Of a stretch of 33,909 nt of DNA, positions 27,421-33,859 are shown in pieces. Position numbers and translations under genes: made by a program. The DNA comes from Heyndrickxia coagulans DSM 1 = ATCC 7050. Lineage in GTDB: Bacteria > Bacillota > Bacilli > Bacillales > Bacillaceae_C. Location of the stretch: NCBI RefSeq assembly GCF_000290615.1, contig NZ_ALAS01000112.1, positions 1-33,909 on the forward strand, given 5' to 3'. The notes under the pieces are model-generated. The model saw nothing but the letters and a program-made list of their open reading frames with translations. It was not told where the DNA came from and searched no databases. How positions within the stretch are numbered: position 1 is the first letter of the stretch; each line of letters begins with the position of its first letter.

Positions 27421-27864
27421 TTATTTCTTATCCGGCCTGATATCGTGAATGTCCTCTTCCTCAGCCATTTCCGTGCCGTAAGCAAGGCGCTGGTTTTGCC
27501 TTTTTGCCGTTTTTTCGCCGCTTGGGGCATCATGTTGCAAAAACCTGTGCACGAATACTTCCGCAGCCGAAATCAGGCAGGCGGCAATGATGCTGCCCCA
27601 TGCAATTTGCAAATAATTGTCAAGCACCACGTTCCCGAAAATCCAGACACTGGCATAAACAAGCAAAAAGTCGACAACTGTTGCTTTCCAGTTCCCGATG
27701 CGCGGTAAAAGGAGCACATCCCCGACAACATAAGACACAATTGTTACAAGCAGGCTGAACGATAAAATATCTGTGATCGTCGCATAGAAAAAGAAGTCAA
27801 GCGCAACCGCAAAAGCGACGATGCACGTGATAAATTTTGCCAGTAAAACCATTGCATTCCGCAT
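27421..27864 (-). CDS. DUF2512 (YndM-type) membrane protein
   Basis: 147 residues. Four membrane segments in the first 105 residues: LLAKFITCIVAFAVALDFFFYA, ILSFSLLVTIVSYVVGDVLLL, ATVVDFLLVYASVWIFGNVVL and WGSIIAACLISAAEVFVHRFL. The arrangement with YVVGDVLLLPRIGNWKATVVDF is the DUF2512 signature. The last 40 residues are a charged tail, probably cytoplasmic. AGGGAGGAACTGG precedes the ATG. Upstream on the same strand GTTTC-15-GGACAAACTA resembles a sigma-F promoter with mismatches. Function unknown. It is a single gene between ysoA and the divergent small secreted-type gene. Confidence 0.8.
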   Translation of the reverse strand: MRNAMVLLAKFITCIVAFAVALDFFFYATITDILSFSLLVTIVSYVVGDVLLLPRIGNWKATVVDFLLVYASVWIFGNVVLDNYLQIAWGSIIAACLISAAEVFVHRFLQHDAPSGEKTAKRQNQRLAYGTEMAEEEDIHDIRPDKK

Positions 27865-27999
27865 TCCAGTTCCTCCCTTAAACAGGCAGTTTTACTTATA
27901 GTTTGTCCAAATGAAAAAGGATTGAAACATATTGTGATGATTTAAAAGAAGAAAAAAGGGGTAAAGCTATAACAAGTCTACACATGACGGAGGGATTCG

Positions 28000-28296
28000 A
28001 TGAAAAGGTCAACGATGAATCTGATTTCAGGCACTTTGCTTTCCGCCGGGGTAGCCGTGCTGGCCATGGCCGCTTGCAACAAACGGCAAAAAGATTCGGC
28101 TGAAACTTGGGAAGACACGGATATGAGAAACAGCAAAAAAATCGACCGGATGGAAAGTGTGGATGCAGACAAAGTGCCGGAAGAAAAAGGACTTACACAG
28201 CTGGACTCCACATACCGTTCCGAATGGATCGCAAACGGATTTCCGCAAACCCATAAAGAAATGAAAGAACTGGAAAAAGAAGGGCAAAAATCATAA
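28000..28296 (+). CDS. Small putative lipoprotein, function unknown
   Basis: 98 residues; ATG preceded by GACGGAGGG. The N-terminus MKRSTMNLISGTLLSAGVAVLAMAAC is basic then hydrophobic and ends in a cysteine (MAAC), so it could be a lipoprotein or a signal-anchored protein, although Met at -3 is not the best lipobox residue. The remaining 70 residues are very hydrophilic and charged (EDTDMRNSKKIDRMES, HKEMKELEKEGQK). I do not recognise a family. It is transcribed divergently from the DUF2512 gene, and a strong terminator follows. Confidence 0.7.
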   Translation: MKRSTMNLISGTLLSAGVAVLAMAACNKRQKDSAETWEDTDMRNSKKIDRMESVDADKVPEEKGLTQLDSTYRSEWIANGFPQTHKEMKELEKEGQKS

Positions 28297-28320
28297 CTGC
28301 TCTTTCCGCCATTTTACACA

Positions 28321-28365
28321 AAAGGCCGGGCAACAAGGGAAAATCCCTACTGCCCGGCCTTTTTG
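28321..28365. terminator. Strong bidirectional terminator
   Basis: AAAGGCCGGGCA and TGCCCGGCCTTT are perfect arms around a loop that itself contains AGGGA/TCCCT. TTTTTGCGG follows on the plus strand and TTTTGTG on the minus. It serves the small lipoprotein-like gene from the left and the tRNA from the right. Confidence 0.9.
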
Positions 28366-28378
28366 CGGTTATACGCTA

Positions 28379-28452
28379 CGTCCCAGGAGGGATTCGAACC
28401 CCCGACCTGCGGCTTAGAAGGCCGATGCTCTATCCTGCTGAGCTACTGGGAC
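28379..28452 (-). tRNA. tRNA-Arg (UCU anticodon)
   Basis: Cloverleaf by eye on the minus strand. The acceptor stem GTCCCAG pairs with CTGGGAC; the D-arm is GCTC...GAGC. The anticodon loop CTTCTAA gives anticodon TCT, reading AGA. The T-arm is GGGGGTTCGAACCCCTC with one wobble. Bases 27-43 look like a U-C mismatch at the outer pair of the anticodon stem. No CCA is encoded (GTAG follows the acceptor), so the CCA enzyme must add it. It is a lone tRNA gene. Confidence 0.95.
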
Positions 28453-28507
28453 ACTTTAAAATGGTTTGTTGTCAAATATTTTCCATTTCAATCAAAAATC
28501 ACTTGAA

Positions 28508-28529
28508 AACAAACCTTATAAGGTTTGTT
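28508..28529. promoter_or_regulatory. Perfect palindrome upstream of tRNA-Arg
   Basis: AACAAACC, TTATAA, GGTTTGTT form a perfect 22-base palindrome. A half-site GGTTTGTT recurs at 28463-28470, just before the tRNA. It resembles an operator, or a short hairpin overlapping a TTATAA -10-like box. The surrounding 28453-28695 has no gene. Confidence 0.5.
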
Positions 28530-28695
28530 ACGAACATATTTCATTTTAATCAGCAGGTGGGCAAATGTCAATCATGAATTTGAAAAAAACACGATTTTTT
28601 CCTGCAACGGGCGGGTGCAGCAGCAGGCAGCGGTTTCCGCAACCGGATTGGCCCGGCTTCGTACCCGCCTTGCTCTGCAGCCGGAGTTCCCGGCG

Positions 28696-29205
28696 TCATA
28701 ACGAGAATTCCTGGCGTAAATCCTCAAGTTCGCGGTGCTTGTCCGTATAAAATGAAACACGGATCGTATTTCCGTTTTTCTCCACAATCGCATACGTCCG
28801 TTCCGTCCTGCCCCTTGGCATCAAAAGGCTGCCGGGATTCAGGAAAAGAGTATTTTCAATCAGCTCGGCACCGAGAATATGGGAGTGCCCGAAAAAAACA
28901 AAATCCGCCCCCACTTCTTTTGCTTTATAAGACAAATTCAACAGGGTCATTTTTACATTATAATGGTGGCCGTGGGTGACAAATATTTTGCTGTCCCCAA
29001 TTTCTTTCGTGATATCAAGCGGAAATTTCCGCTCATAATCGCAATTGCCGCGCACGGTTAAAAAGTCCCGGATGGCCTCCTCGTCCGCACGCAACTCCGA
29101 ATCGCCGCAATGGATCATCGCGTCCATTTCCCCAACGTACCGCCGTTTAAGCTCGAGCAGCTCTTCCGTAAGTCCGTGGCTGTCACTTGCAATCAGCAGT
29201 TTCAT
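28696..29205 (-). CDS. ysnB: YfcE-type metallophosphoesterase YsnB
   Basis: 169 residues. The five calcineurin-like metal motifs are in order: DSHG (8-11), GDSE near 34-37, RGNCD near 53-57, THGHHY near 77-82 and GHSH near 106-109. This is the MJ0936/YfcE family of Mn-dependent phosphodiesterases; the physiological substrate is not established. The start overlaps the ysnA stop by four bases (ATGA), the usual Bacillus arrangement. No convincing terminator was seen downstream. Confidence 0.92.
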   Translation of the reverse strand: MKLLIASDSHGLTEELLELKRRYVGEMDAMIHCGDSELRADEEAIRDFLTVRGNCDYERKFPLDITKEIGDSKIFVTHGHHYNVKMTLLNLSYKAKEVGADFVFFGHSHILGAELIENTLFLNPGSLLMPRGRTERTYAIVEKNGNTIRVSFYTDKHRELEDLRQEFSL

Positions 29206-29810
29206 TTTTTGCCTTCCTCCCCTAAAATCGAATACAGTGCATCCGAAAGTTTCGCCAGTGCATGGGCACGGTGGCTGATTTTATTTTTTTCTTCGGCAGA
29301 AAGCTGGGCAAGCGTTTTTCCGGACGAAAGCATAAAAATGGGATCGTACCCGAATCCGTTCTCTCCGATCCTTTCCCGCGTGATCCTTCCCTGAAGCGTT
29401 CCGGAAACCGTAAATGTTTCTTTTCCGGGGCGCGCAACCGCAAGTGCACAATAGAAAGAAGCTGTACGTTTTTCATTCGGTACCCCTTCAAGCTCGGAAA
29501 GCACCTTATCGATGTTTGCCTCATCATTTTTCTCTTTCCCTGCGTAGCGTGCAGAAAAAACCCCCGGCCTGCCGCCAAGCGCATCGATCATAAGCCCCGA
29601 ATCATCGGCAATCGCCATCATGCCGTATGCATTGGCCGCCGCTTCCGCTTTTAAAATCGCATTTTCTTCAAACGTTTTCCCCGTTTCCTCTACGTCCGGT
29701 GCGCCTTCCATATCCAAAAGCGTTTTAACCTCGAGCCCGAACCGGGAAAATAAAGCTGCAAATTCTTTTGCTTTGCCTTTGTTTTTTGTTGCAATTAAAA
29801 CAGCCGCCAA
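29202..29810 (-). CDS. ysnA: XTP/dITP diphosphatase (RdgB/HAM1), YsnA
   Basis: 202 residues from a TTG at 29810 preceded by GGGGGAG. Hydrolyses ITP, XTP and their deoxy forms to monophosphates and so keeps them out of nucleic acid. Conserved parts: ATKNKGKAKEF at the N-terminus, EETGKTFEENAILKA (about 41-55), IADDSGLMIDALGGRPG (about 67-83) with the catalytic acidic pair, FGYDPIF (about 153-159) and the C-terminal SHRAHAL. Followed directly by ysnB. In B. subtilis rph lies immediately upstream; here gerM is the next gene. Confidence 0.96.
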   Translation of the reverse strand: MAAVLIATKNKGKAKEFAALFSRFGLEVKTLLDMEGAPDVEETGKTFEENAILKAEAAANAYGMMAIADDSGLMIDALGGRPGVFSARYAGKEKNDEANIDKVLSELEGVPNEKRTASFYCALAVARPGKETFTVSGTLQGRITRERIGENGFGYDPIFMLSSGKTLAQLSAEEKNKISHRAHALAKLSDALYSILGEEGKK

Positions 29811-29857
29811 TTTTCTCCCCCTTTACCGGAAATGTAGTATGTATGCACGATACAAAT

Positions 29858-29880
29858 AAGAGGTAGTCTGGCTACCCCTT
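29858..29880. other. Hairpin between gerM and ysnA
   Basis: AAGGGGTAG and CTACCTCTT pair with one wobble around CCAGA, followed by ATTTGTATC on the minus strand. A -10-like TATACT lies just upstream near 29900, so it could be a weak gerM terminator or a ysnA leader hairpin. Confidence 0.4.
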
Positions 29881-29916
29881 TTGTCTCATATTCTATAGTA
29901 TAACAAAAAAACGATG

Positions 29917-30957
29917 CTAAAAACTACCCGTGTTGACTTTTTCCGGCCTTGTCACCGGTTCTGAAACCGATTTTCCGTCTTCCGTAACAACCTTTGTACT
30001 GCCGTCCACTTCGACTGCAACGCTTTTAATCCCTTTTTGCTCTGTCAGCGTCAGGACGAGCGGCTCCAGCACTTCGTTTGAGATCATCTTTTTATCGAGG
30101 CTCCCTAAAATTTCTTTATTAAAATCAAGCGTCACTTTCCCGTTTGCAATTTCCGGCTGTTTCTTCAGTTTGACATCGTCCATGAATCCGGACACAAGAT
30201 GGGAACCCGGGGAAGGACCTTTGACCAGTTCTTCAACCGCTGCTGCCACATCGTCCTTGCTGCTGTTCGCAACACGCTTTGTTACCGGCACATAATAGCT
30301 TTGTCCGCCTGTTTCCGCCAAATAATAAACGGTGACCGGATGGGTATTTGTAATATCGGCAACATACTTTGTATCTGTATTGATGCCTGCTTCCCTTGTC
30401 AAACCGCCCGGGCTTACCGGTGTCCCTGCAACCGGCATCGCCTTCAGTTTTTTGCCGTTCATTTTAAGCGAGACTTTTTGAATGGAGTCGAACTGGGTCA
30501 GCGTCCATGTGACCGATTCCAATATTTTTTGTTCATCGTGCGCTTGATAGTCTTTAAAATCCCCCGAAAAATCGACCGTCGCCAAACCGTCTTTCACATC
30601 TACCGACAACTGCGTATTCGCAGGAAGCACCGCGCGGAAGCCGTTCGGCAGCAAATTGGAAACCGGGCCGTCCTGCACGAGGTATTCCAGTGCCTGTTTT
30701 GCAATGCTTTTGCTTTCAGGCAAGGCGATCGTTTGCGGAACGACATAACCATTTTTGTCAATCAAATACAGTTCTGTCAGCACCTGCCCTTTCTTTGCTG
30801 TTGCGGTTTGTTTGGTCCCATCTTTTACAGAAACACTTTGATGCGGATCGATTTTTTCCGGCTGCTTCTCAGGCAGCAGGCTGCAACCCGAGATCCAGAT
30901 GCCGCATGCCGCAAGCGCCAGGGCAAACTTGCCGGCTGCCTTTATCTTTTTTGCCAT
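29917..30957 (-). CDS. gerM: Spore germination lipoprotein GerM
   Basis: 346 residues from the ATG at 30957, which has GGGAGGGG about eight bases upstream; the longer reading frame starting at 31143 covers the promoter region and is not used. The N-terminal signal MAKKIKAAGKFALALAACGIW ends in ISGC, giving a lipid-attached C25. Two GerMN domains follow (about residues 65-185 and 215-330), each with a VTVDF/VTLDF-type strand and a 'LTQF.SIQKVSLKMNG' or 'LTEQKGIKSVAVEVDG' helix. In B. subtilis GerM is required for normal sporulation and germination, and interacts with the SpoIIQ-SpoIIIAH complex. A sigma-E-like promoter lies upstream. Confidence 0.96.
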   Translation of the reverse strand: MAKKIKAAGKFALALAACGIWISGCSLLPEKQPEKIDPHQSVSVKDGTKQTATAKKGQVLTELYLIDKNGYVVPQTIALPESKSIAKQALEYLVQDGPVSNLLPNGFRAVLPANTQLSVDVKDGLATVDFSGDFKDYQAHDEQKILESVTWTLTQFDSIQKVSLKMNGKKLKAMPVAGTPVSPGGLTREAGINTDTKYVADITNTHPVTVYYLAETGGQSYYVPVTKRVANSSKDDVAAAVEELVKGPSPGSHLVSGFMDDVKLKKQPEIANGKVTLDFNKEILGSLDKKMISNEVLEPLVLTLTEQKGIKSVAVEVDGSTKVVTEDGKSVSEPVTRPEKVNTGSF

Positions 30958-30989
30958 CCCTTTCCCCTCCCGAAGACTGTTTGTACTAC

Positions 30990-31018
30990 TATGTATACTG
31001 GCTTTCCGCAAATTTAGA
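30990..31018 (-). promoter_or_regulatory. Candidate sigma-E promoter of gerM
   Basis: TCTAAAT (31012-31018), 14 bases, TATACATA (30990-30997) on the minus strand. The -10 keeps ATACA of the sigma-E pattern but differs at both ends. The placement, about 35 bases before the gerM ATG, fits its known sporulation control. Confidence 0.4.
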
Positions 31019-31044
31019 CCGGACATGCAAAAATTTCCGGGGCA

Positions 31045-31074
31045 GAATAAAAACGGCACGCTTTTCCATAATAA
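31045..31074 (+). promoter_or_regulatory. Candidate sigma-E promoter of coat-like remnant
   Basis: GAATAAA (31045-31051), 15 bases, CATAATAA (31067-31074) on the plus strand: a partial match to the sigma-E pattern. It is 28 bases before the TTG start of the coat-like reading frame. Confidence 0.35.
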
Positions 31075-31101
31075 AAATACAGCTGAACAGGAGAGATTGA
31101 T

Positions 31102-31314
31102 TTGGACCAGACACTGGGCGTCCATGAAACGCTTGATATGCACGAAATATTAATGTTTAAAAACATCTGTTTAACAAAATCCGCAACCATGTCGGCCATT
31201 GCCGTTTCTATGCGGACTTGGGCTAAGGCAAAACAAAAAACCATCCAATCAGGAGAGCGTCTCCCCCAATTGAATGGTTTCCACACAAGTAATATCCTGT
31301 TCAAGCCAGTCTGA
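31102..31314 (+). pseudogene. Truncated spore-coat-like (YraG/CotF-like) gene
   Basis: A TTG at 31102 has AGGAGA seven bases upstream, a strong ribosome site. The first 30 residues, with LGVHETLDMHEILMFKNICLTKSATM, look like the start of the small spore coat proteins of Bacillus, whose N-termini contain 'HE..E.HE.L.FK...LTKS.TM'. I know the family only by pattern, not by a search. After that the resemblance stops: the frame continues with an unrelated tail that runs through the racE terminator and into the 3' end of racE on the other strand. A shifted frame shows a short 'YADLG' followed by a stop. This suggests a decayed or truncated gene. A short functional peptide cannot be excluded. Confidence 0.45.
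31232..31280 (-). terminator. Terminator of racE
   Basis: AAACCATTCAATTGGGGGAGA pairs with TCTCCTGATTGGATGGTTT with two mismatches and is followed by TTTGTTTTGCC on the minus strand. The racE stop lies within its 3' arm. Confidence 0.85.
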
Positions 31315-32058
31315 TGCAAGCGCGGCAAATATTTTGCTCGAGCCGGTGGTGTAAAAGCGGTGCTTCTGCCGCGTGTCTTCCATATTAAAAAGGTCGTGGA
31401 AGTAAAGAAGCGTGCTTACTTCGCGCGCGGTTTCCTCCCCGGAACTGATGACCGAAACGCCCGCGCCCATCACGTTTTTGATAATCGGCCCGAGGAGCGG
31501 ATAATGGGTACACCCGAGAATGACTGTGTCAATGCCGCAATTTTGGATCGGATACAAGGTTTCGGCGACAATTTTTTTGGCAATCGGGCTGTTGTACTGG
31601 CCGCTTTCCACAAGCGGGACAAATTTCGGGCAGGCAAGCGCTGTAATCCTGACTTTTTTATTGATACTTTTTAACGCCCGTTCATACGCCTGGCTTTTAA
31701 TCGTGCCGACCGTGCCGAGCACGCCGATCCGGAAATTTTTTGTATGTTTTAAAGCGGCCCGCGCGCCGGGATAAATGACGCCGAGAACCGGAATCTTCAG
31801 CTCTTCCCTGACTTCGTCCAAAATCACTGCCGTAGCCGTATTGCAGGCGATGACCAGCATTTTAATTTGTTTGTCCATCAGAAAACGGATCATCTGCCAG
31901 GTGAATTTTTTGACTTCTTCCACCGGCCGCGGTCCGTACGGGCATCGTGCTGTGTCGCCCACATAATAAATGGTCTCATTCGGAAGCTGGCGCATCATTT
32001 CCTTTGCCACGGTCAGGCCGCCAACCCCCGAATCAATCACGCCTATTGGTGCATTCAA
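31249..32058 (-). CDS. racE: Glutamate racemase
   Basis: 269 residues from a TTG at 32058, preceded by GAGGCGAGAAGT. Makes D-glutamate for peptidoglycan. Catalytic cysteines C72 (IACNTATA) and C183 (LGCTHYPLL) are present, with D9 in [10 protein letters not shown] and [11 protein letters not shown] at about 34-44. Length agrees with Bacillus RacE. It follows ysmB by 10 bases and probably shares its promoter. Confidence 0.97.
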   Translation of the reverse strand: MNAPIGVIDSGVGGLTVAKEMMRQLPNETIYYVGDTARCPYGPRPVEEVKKFTWQMIRFLMDKQIKMLVIACNTATAVILDEVREELKIPVLGVIYPGARAALKHTKNFRIGVLGTVGTIKSQAYERALKSINKKVRITALACPKFVPLVESGQYNSPIAKKIVAETLYPIQNCGIDTVILGCTHYPLLGPIIKNVMGAGVSVISSGEETAREVSTLLYFHDLFNMEDTRQKHRFYTTGSSKIFAALASDWLEQDITCVETIQLGETLS

Positions 32059-32068
32059 ACTTCTCGCC

Positions 32069-32527
32069 TCATTCTGTCTTCATTTCCTGATGCAACTGCA
32101 GCAAGTTGCTTTTTAATTTGACCAGCTCATCCGGTGAAAAATGGCTCAGCACACCCTGCAGGTAAGCTTGCCGTTTCCGGATCACTTCGCCGATTAATAC
32201 CCGCCCTTTTTCCAGTAAATGAATGCGGACAACCCGCCGGTCATGCGGATCTTTTACGCGCCTGACGAGTTCATTTTTTTCCATCCGGTCAATCAGGTCC
32301 GTCGTTGTGCTGAAAGCCAGATACATCCGGTTCGACAGTTCCCCGATCGTCATGTCGCCTTCTTCAAAAAGCCATTGAAGCGCCAGAAACTGCGGCGGCG
32401 TAATTTTATAATCGCTTAATAATTCACGGCCCTTTTGCTTGACAATGCCGGATATGTAACGCAAATCTTTTTCAATCTGTGCCACAACTTCCGGATCATG
32501 TATGTATGGTTGCTGTTCCATGTCCAA
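32069..32527 (-). CDS. ysmB: MarR-family regulator YsmB
   Basis: 152 residues from a TTG at 32527; an ATG two codons later (32521) is also possible, and GAGGGG precedes both. A winged-helix MarR domain: [29 protein letters not shown], then [25 protein letters not shown] (recognition helix) and the wing [14 protein letters not shown] with the usual DxRxxx core. Target genes and ligand are unknown. Operon with racE, as in B. subtilis. The gene gerE expected on the far side is absent. Confidence 0.93.
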   Translation of the reverse strand: MDMEQQPYIHDPEVVAQIEKDLRYISGIVKQKGRELLSDYKITPPQFLALQWLFEEGDMTIGELSNRMYLAFSTTTDLIDRMEKNELVRRVKDPHDRRVVRIHLLEKGRVLIGEVIRKRQAYLQGVLSHFSPDELVKLKSNLLQLHQEMKTE

Positions 32528-32883
32528 AGCGGCCCCTCTCTCAAAAATACGGTGATGACTGTTTTACTATAAGCTATTTTGACCCTTTTCACCCGAAATT
32601 TCAAGAAAGAGTTTCACATAGGCTTTCGTTCCATTGCTTTCCAAGTAAAGCTGCGGAAGGAAAAGCGGCCCGGTGCACGGTTGTGAAAACACTGTCCGGG
32701 CAAAATTTGCATATTGAATAAGCTTCCGGCCTTCCATTTTTTGTAAAATAAAACGGCACGCTGCGGTTCCAAGCCAATGGCGCTTGATGGAACGTGCACC
32801 GGGTGCGGATACAGGGGAATTTTTCACCCGGCATTTCCTTTATGGGCGAAAAAACATGCGGCAGGCATTCGGCCGGGTAGCCG
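32528..32883. other. Gene-free stretch with a long inverted repeat
   Basis: No convincing gene was found; overlapping minus-strand reading frames of 60-86 codons lack ribosome sites and resemble nothing known. CCCGGTGCACG (32669-32679) and CGTGCACCGGG (32793-32803) are perfect 11-base inverted arms 113 bases apart, perhaps the ends of a small non-autonomous element. A TATAGT box near 32566-32571 could belong to the ysmB promoter. Confidence 0.5.
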
Positions 32884-33384
32884 TCACTCGGTTACGAGAT
32901 TCGTGATAACGGCACGGCCGCGGTAAATTTTCACCACTGCTACAGCGCGCCCTTTTGTTGCCGCCTGCTCGATTTCTTTTCCGGCATGCTGGGGCACAAA
33001 AAATTTGTCAAGATGATAATCAATATACACTTTTTGATCGCCGTCTTCCCAAGCTTTCCCTTTTAAATATATTCCGCCCCGCGGCTTTTCGGCGGATACG
33101 GTTTTCACATGGCAGATGCCTGCCTCATCTTTTTTAAGCAGGGCATACACGGTCAGCTCCCCGCCTTTATGGCGCGCAAAATACTCGATGGCACTGCGGT
33201 CCAGGCGGCTTTCCGGCACCGTTTCCGCTTCAAGATTCACCTGTATATAATCGCCCCTGAAGGCATCCGTCGGGTCCACCGGCTCCATTCGCAATTTGAC
33301 CGGTTCCCCGACAGCAACCGTATATAACGGCGGAACAATCATCCCGAGTAAAATGGCAATCGGAACAAATGCAGCAAGCCGCAT
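32884..33384 (-). CDS. GDYxxLxY-type membrane-anchored protein
   Basis: 166 residues from the ATG at 33384, which has AAAGGA nine bases upstream; an in-frame ATG at 33405 is too close to that ribosome site. The N-terminus LAAFVPIAILLGMIVPPLYTVAVGEPV is a signal or anchor helix. It is followed by LRMEPVDPTDAFRGDYIQVNLE, which matches the GDYxxLxY protein pattern (DPxDxFRGDYxxLxY; here Val-Asn-Leu). The rest is a beta-rich exported domain. Function unknown. In many bacteria such proteins sit beside DUF2157/DUF4401 membrane proteins, but none is here. The right end of an IS element lies about 100 bases upstream and may have separated the gene from its original promoter or partners. Confidence 0.82.
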   Translation of the reverse strand: MRLAAFVPIAILLGMIVPPLYTVAVGEPVKLRMEPVDPTDAFRGDYIQVNLEAETVPESRLDRSAIEYFARHKGGELTVYALLKKDEAGICHVKTVSAEKPRGGIYLKGKAWEDGDQKVYIDYHLDKFFVPQHAGKEIEQAATKGRAVAVVKIYRGRAVITNLVTE

Positions 33385-33485
33385 CAACACACATCCTTTC
33401 ATGCGATTGTACTGTATTTTGGCGGATGTTTTCATGTGGGAAAAGCCGGAAACAAAATGCCGGCAGAGCATCGTCCGCCTGTATG

Positions 33486-33650
33486 GTGAACTACCCTCCA
33501 CTTATCAACCTTACGGTTTGATTGAAGTGGGGGCTTCTCGACTTATCGTTGCTTTTACTAGCCAACGAAAACTGACCGAGCTAACCCTCTTGTTCCAAGA
33601 GTTTTGTTACTTATGATAACGCGAATAAGCGTAATCCCTCATTTTTGATA
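33486..33650 (-). ncRNA. Possible omega RNA (TnpB guide RNA) scaffold
   Basis: In active IS200/IS605 elements an RNA spanning the 3' end of tnpB and the right end guides TnpB, using about 16 bases of flanking DNA as guide. Here the right end carries a stable hairpin at 33492-33532 and a second at 33584-33601 (CTCTTGgaaCAAGAG). The predicted guide would start at 33485 and read CATACAGGCGGACGAT on the minus strand. This is inferred from element structure only; the tnpB beside it looks broken. Confidence 0.4.
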
Positions 33651-33859
33651 TTGATTGCTGAATTATAGTCGCGATCTGCCACATAACCGCACGAACAACG
33701 GTAGGTGCGTTCAGATAGTTTCACAGGTTTTTCTGCACCACAACAAGAACACTTCTTAGTGGAGGGAAACCACTTATCAATTTTCACAAGTTGTTTCCCC
33801 TGTTCTTTTAGCTTATACGCTGGATTTAAGTCAATATTTTGGACACCAATAAGTGAAAT
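33611..33859 (-). pseudogene. tnpB: Broken tnpB, zinc-ribbon C-terminal part
   Basis: About 82 residues are open. They include YKLKEQGKQLVKIDKWFPS, then the zinc ribbon CSCCG...CSCG (two CxxC/CxC pairs), then the RuvC-III signature DRDYNSAINIKNEG near the C-terminus and a stop at 33611. Directly upstream in the same frame are stops at 33860-33862 (TAA) and 33872-33874 (TGA), and the residues between them and YKLKEQ do not look like TnpB. The gene is therefore interrupted within this copy, although the first half lies outside the window and cannot be judged. Confidence 0.8.

Noticed and set aside
29917-31143. Longer gerM reading frame
   Set aside because: The extension covers the promoter region and precedes the signal peptide; the ATG at 30957 has a strong ribosome site and gives a clean lipoprotein signal.
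32567-32834. Overlapping minus-strand frames of 61-86 codons upstream of ysmB
   Set aside because: No ribosome sites, no known similarity, and they overlap each other and the likely ysmB promoter.
33296-33616. 106-codon plus-strand frame over the IS boundary
   Set aside because: Spans antisense of the GDYxxLxY gene and the IS right end; no support.
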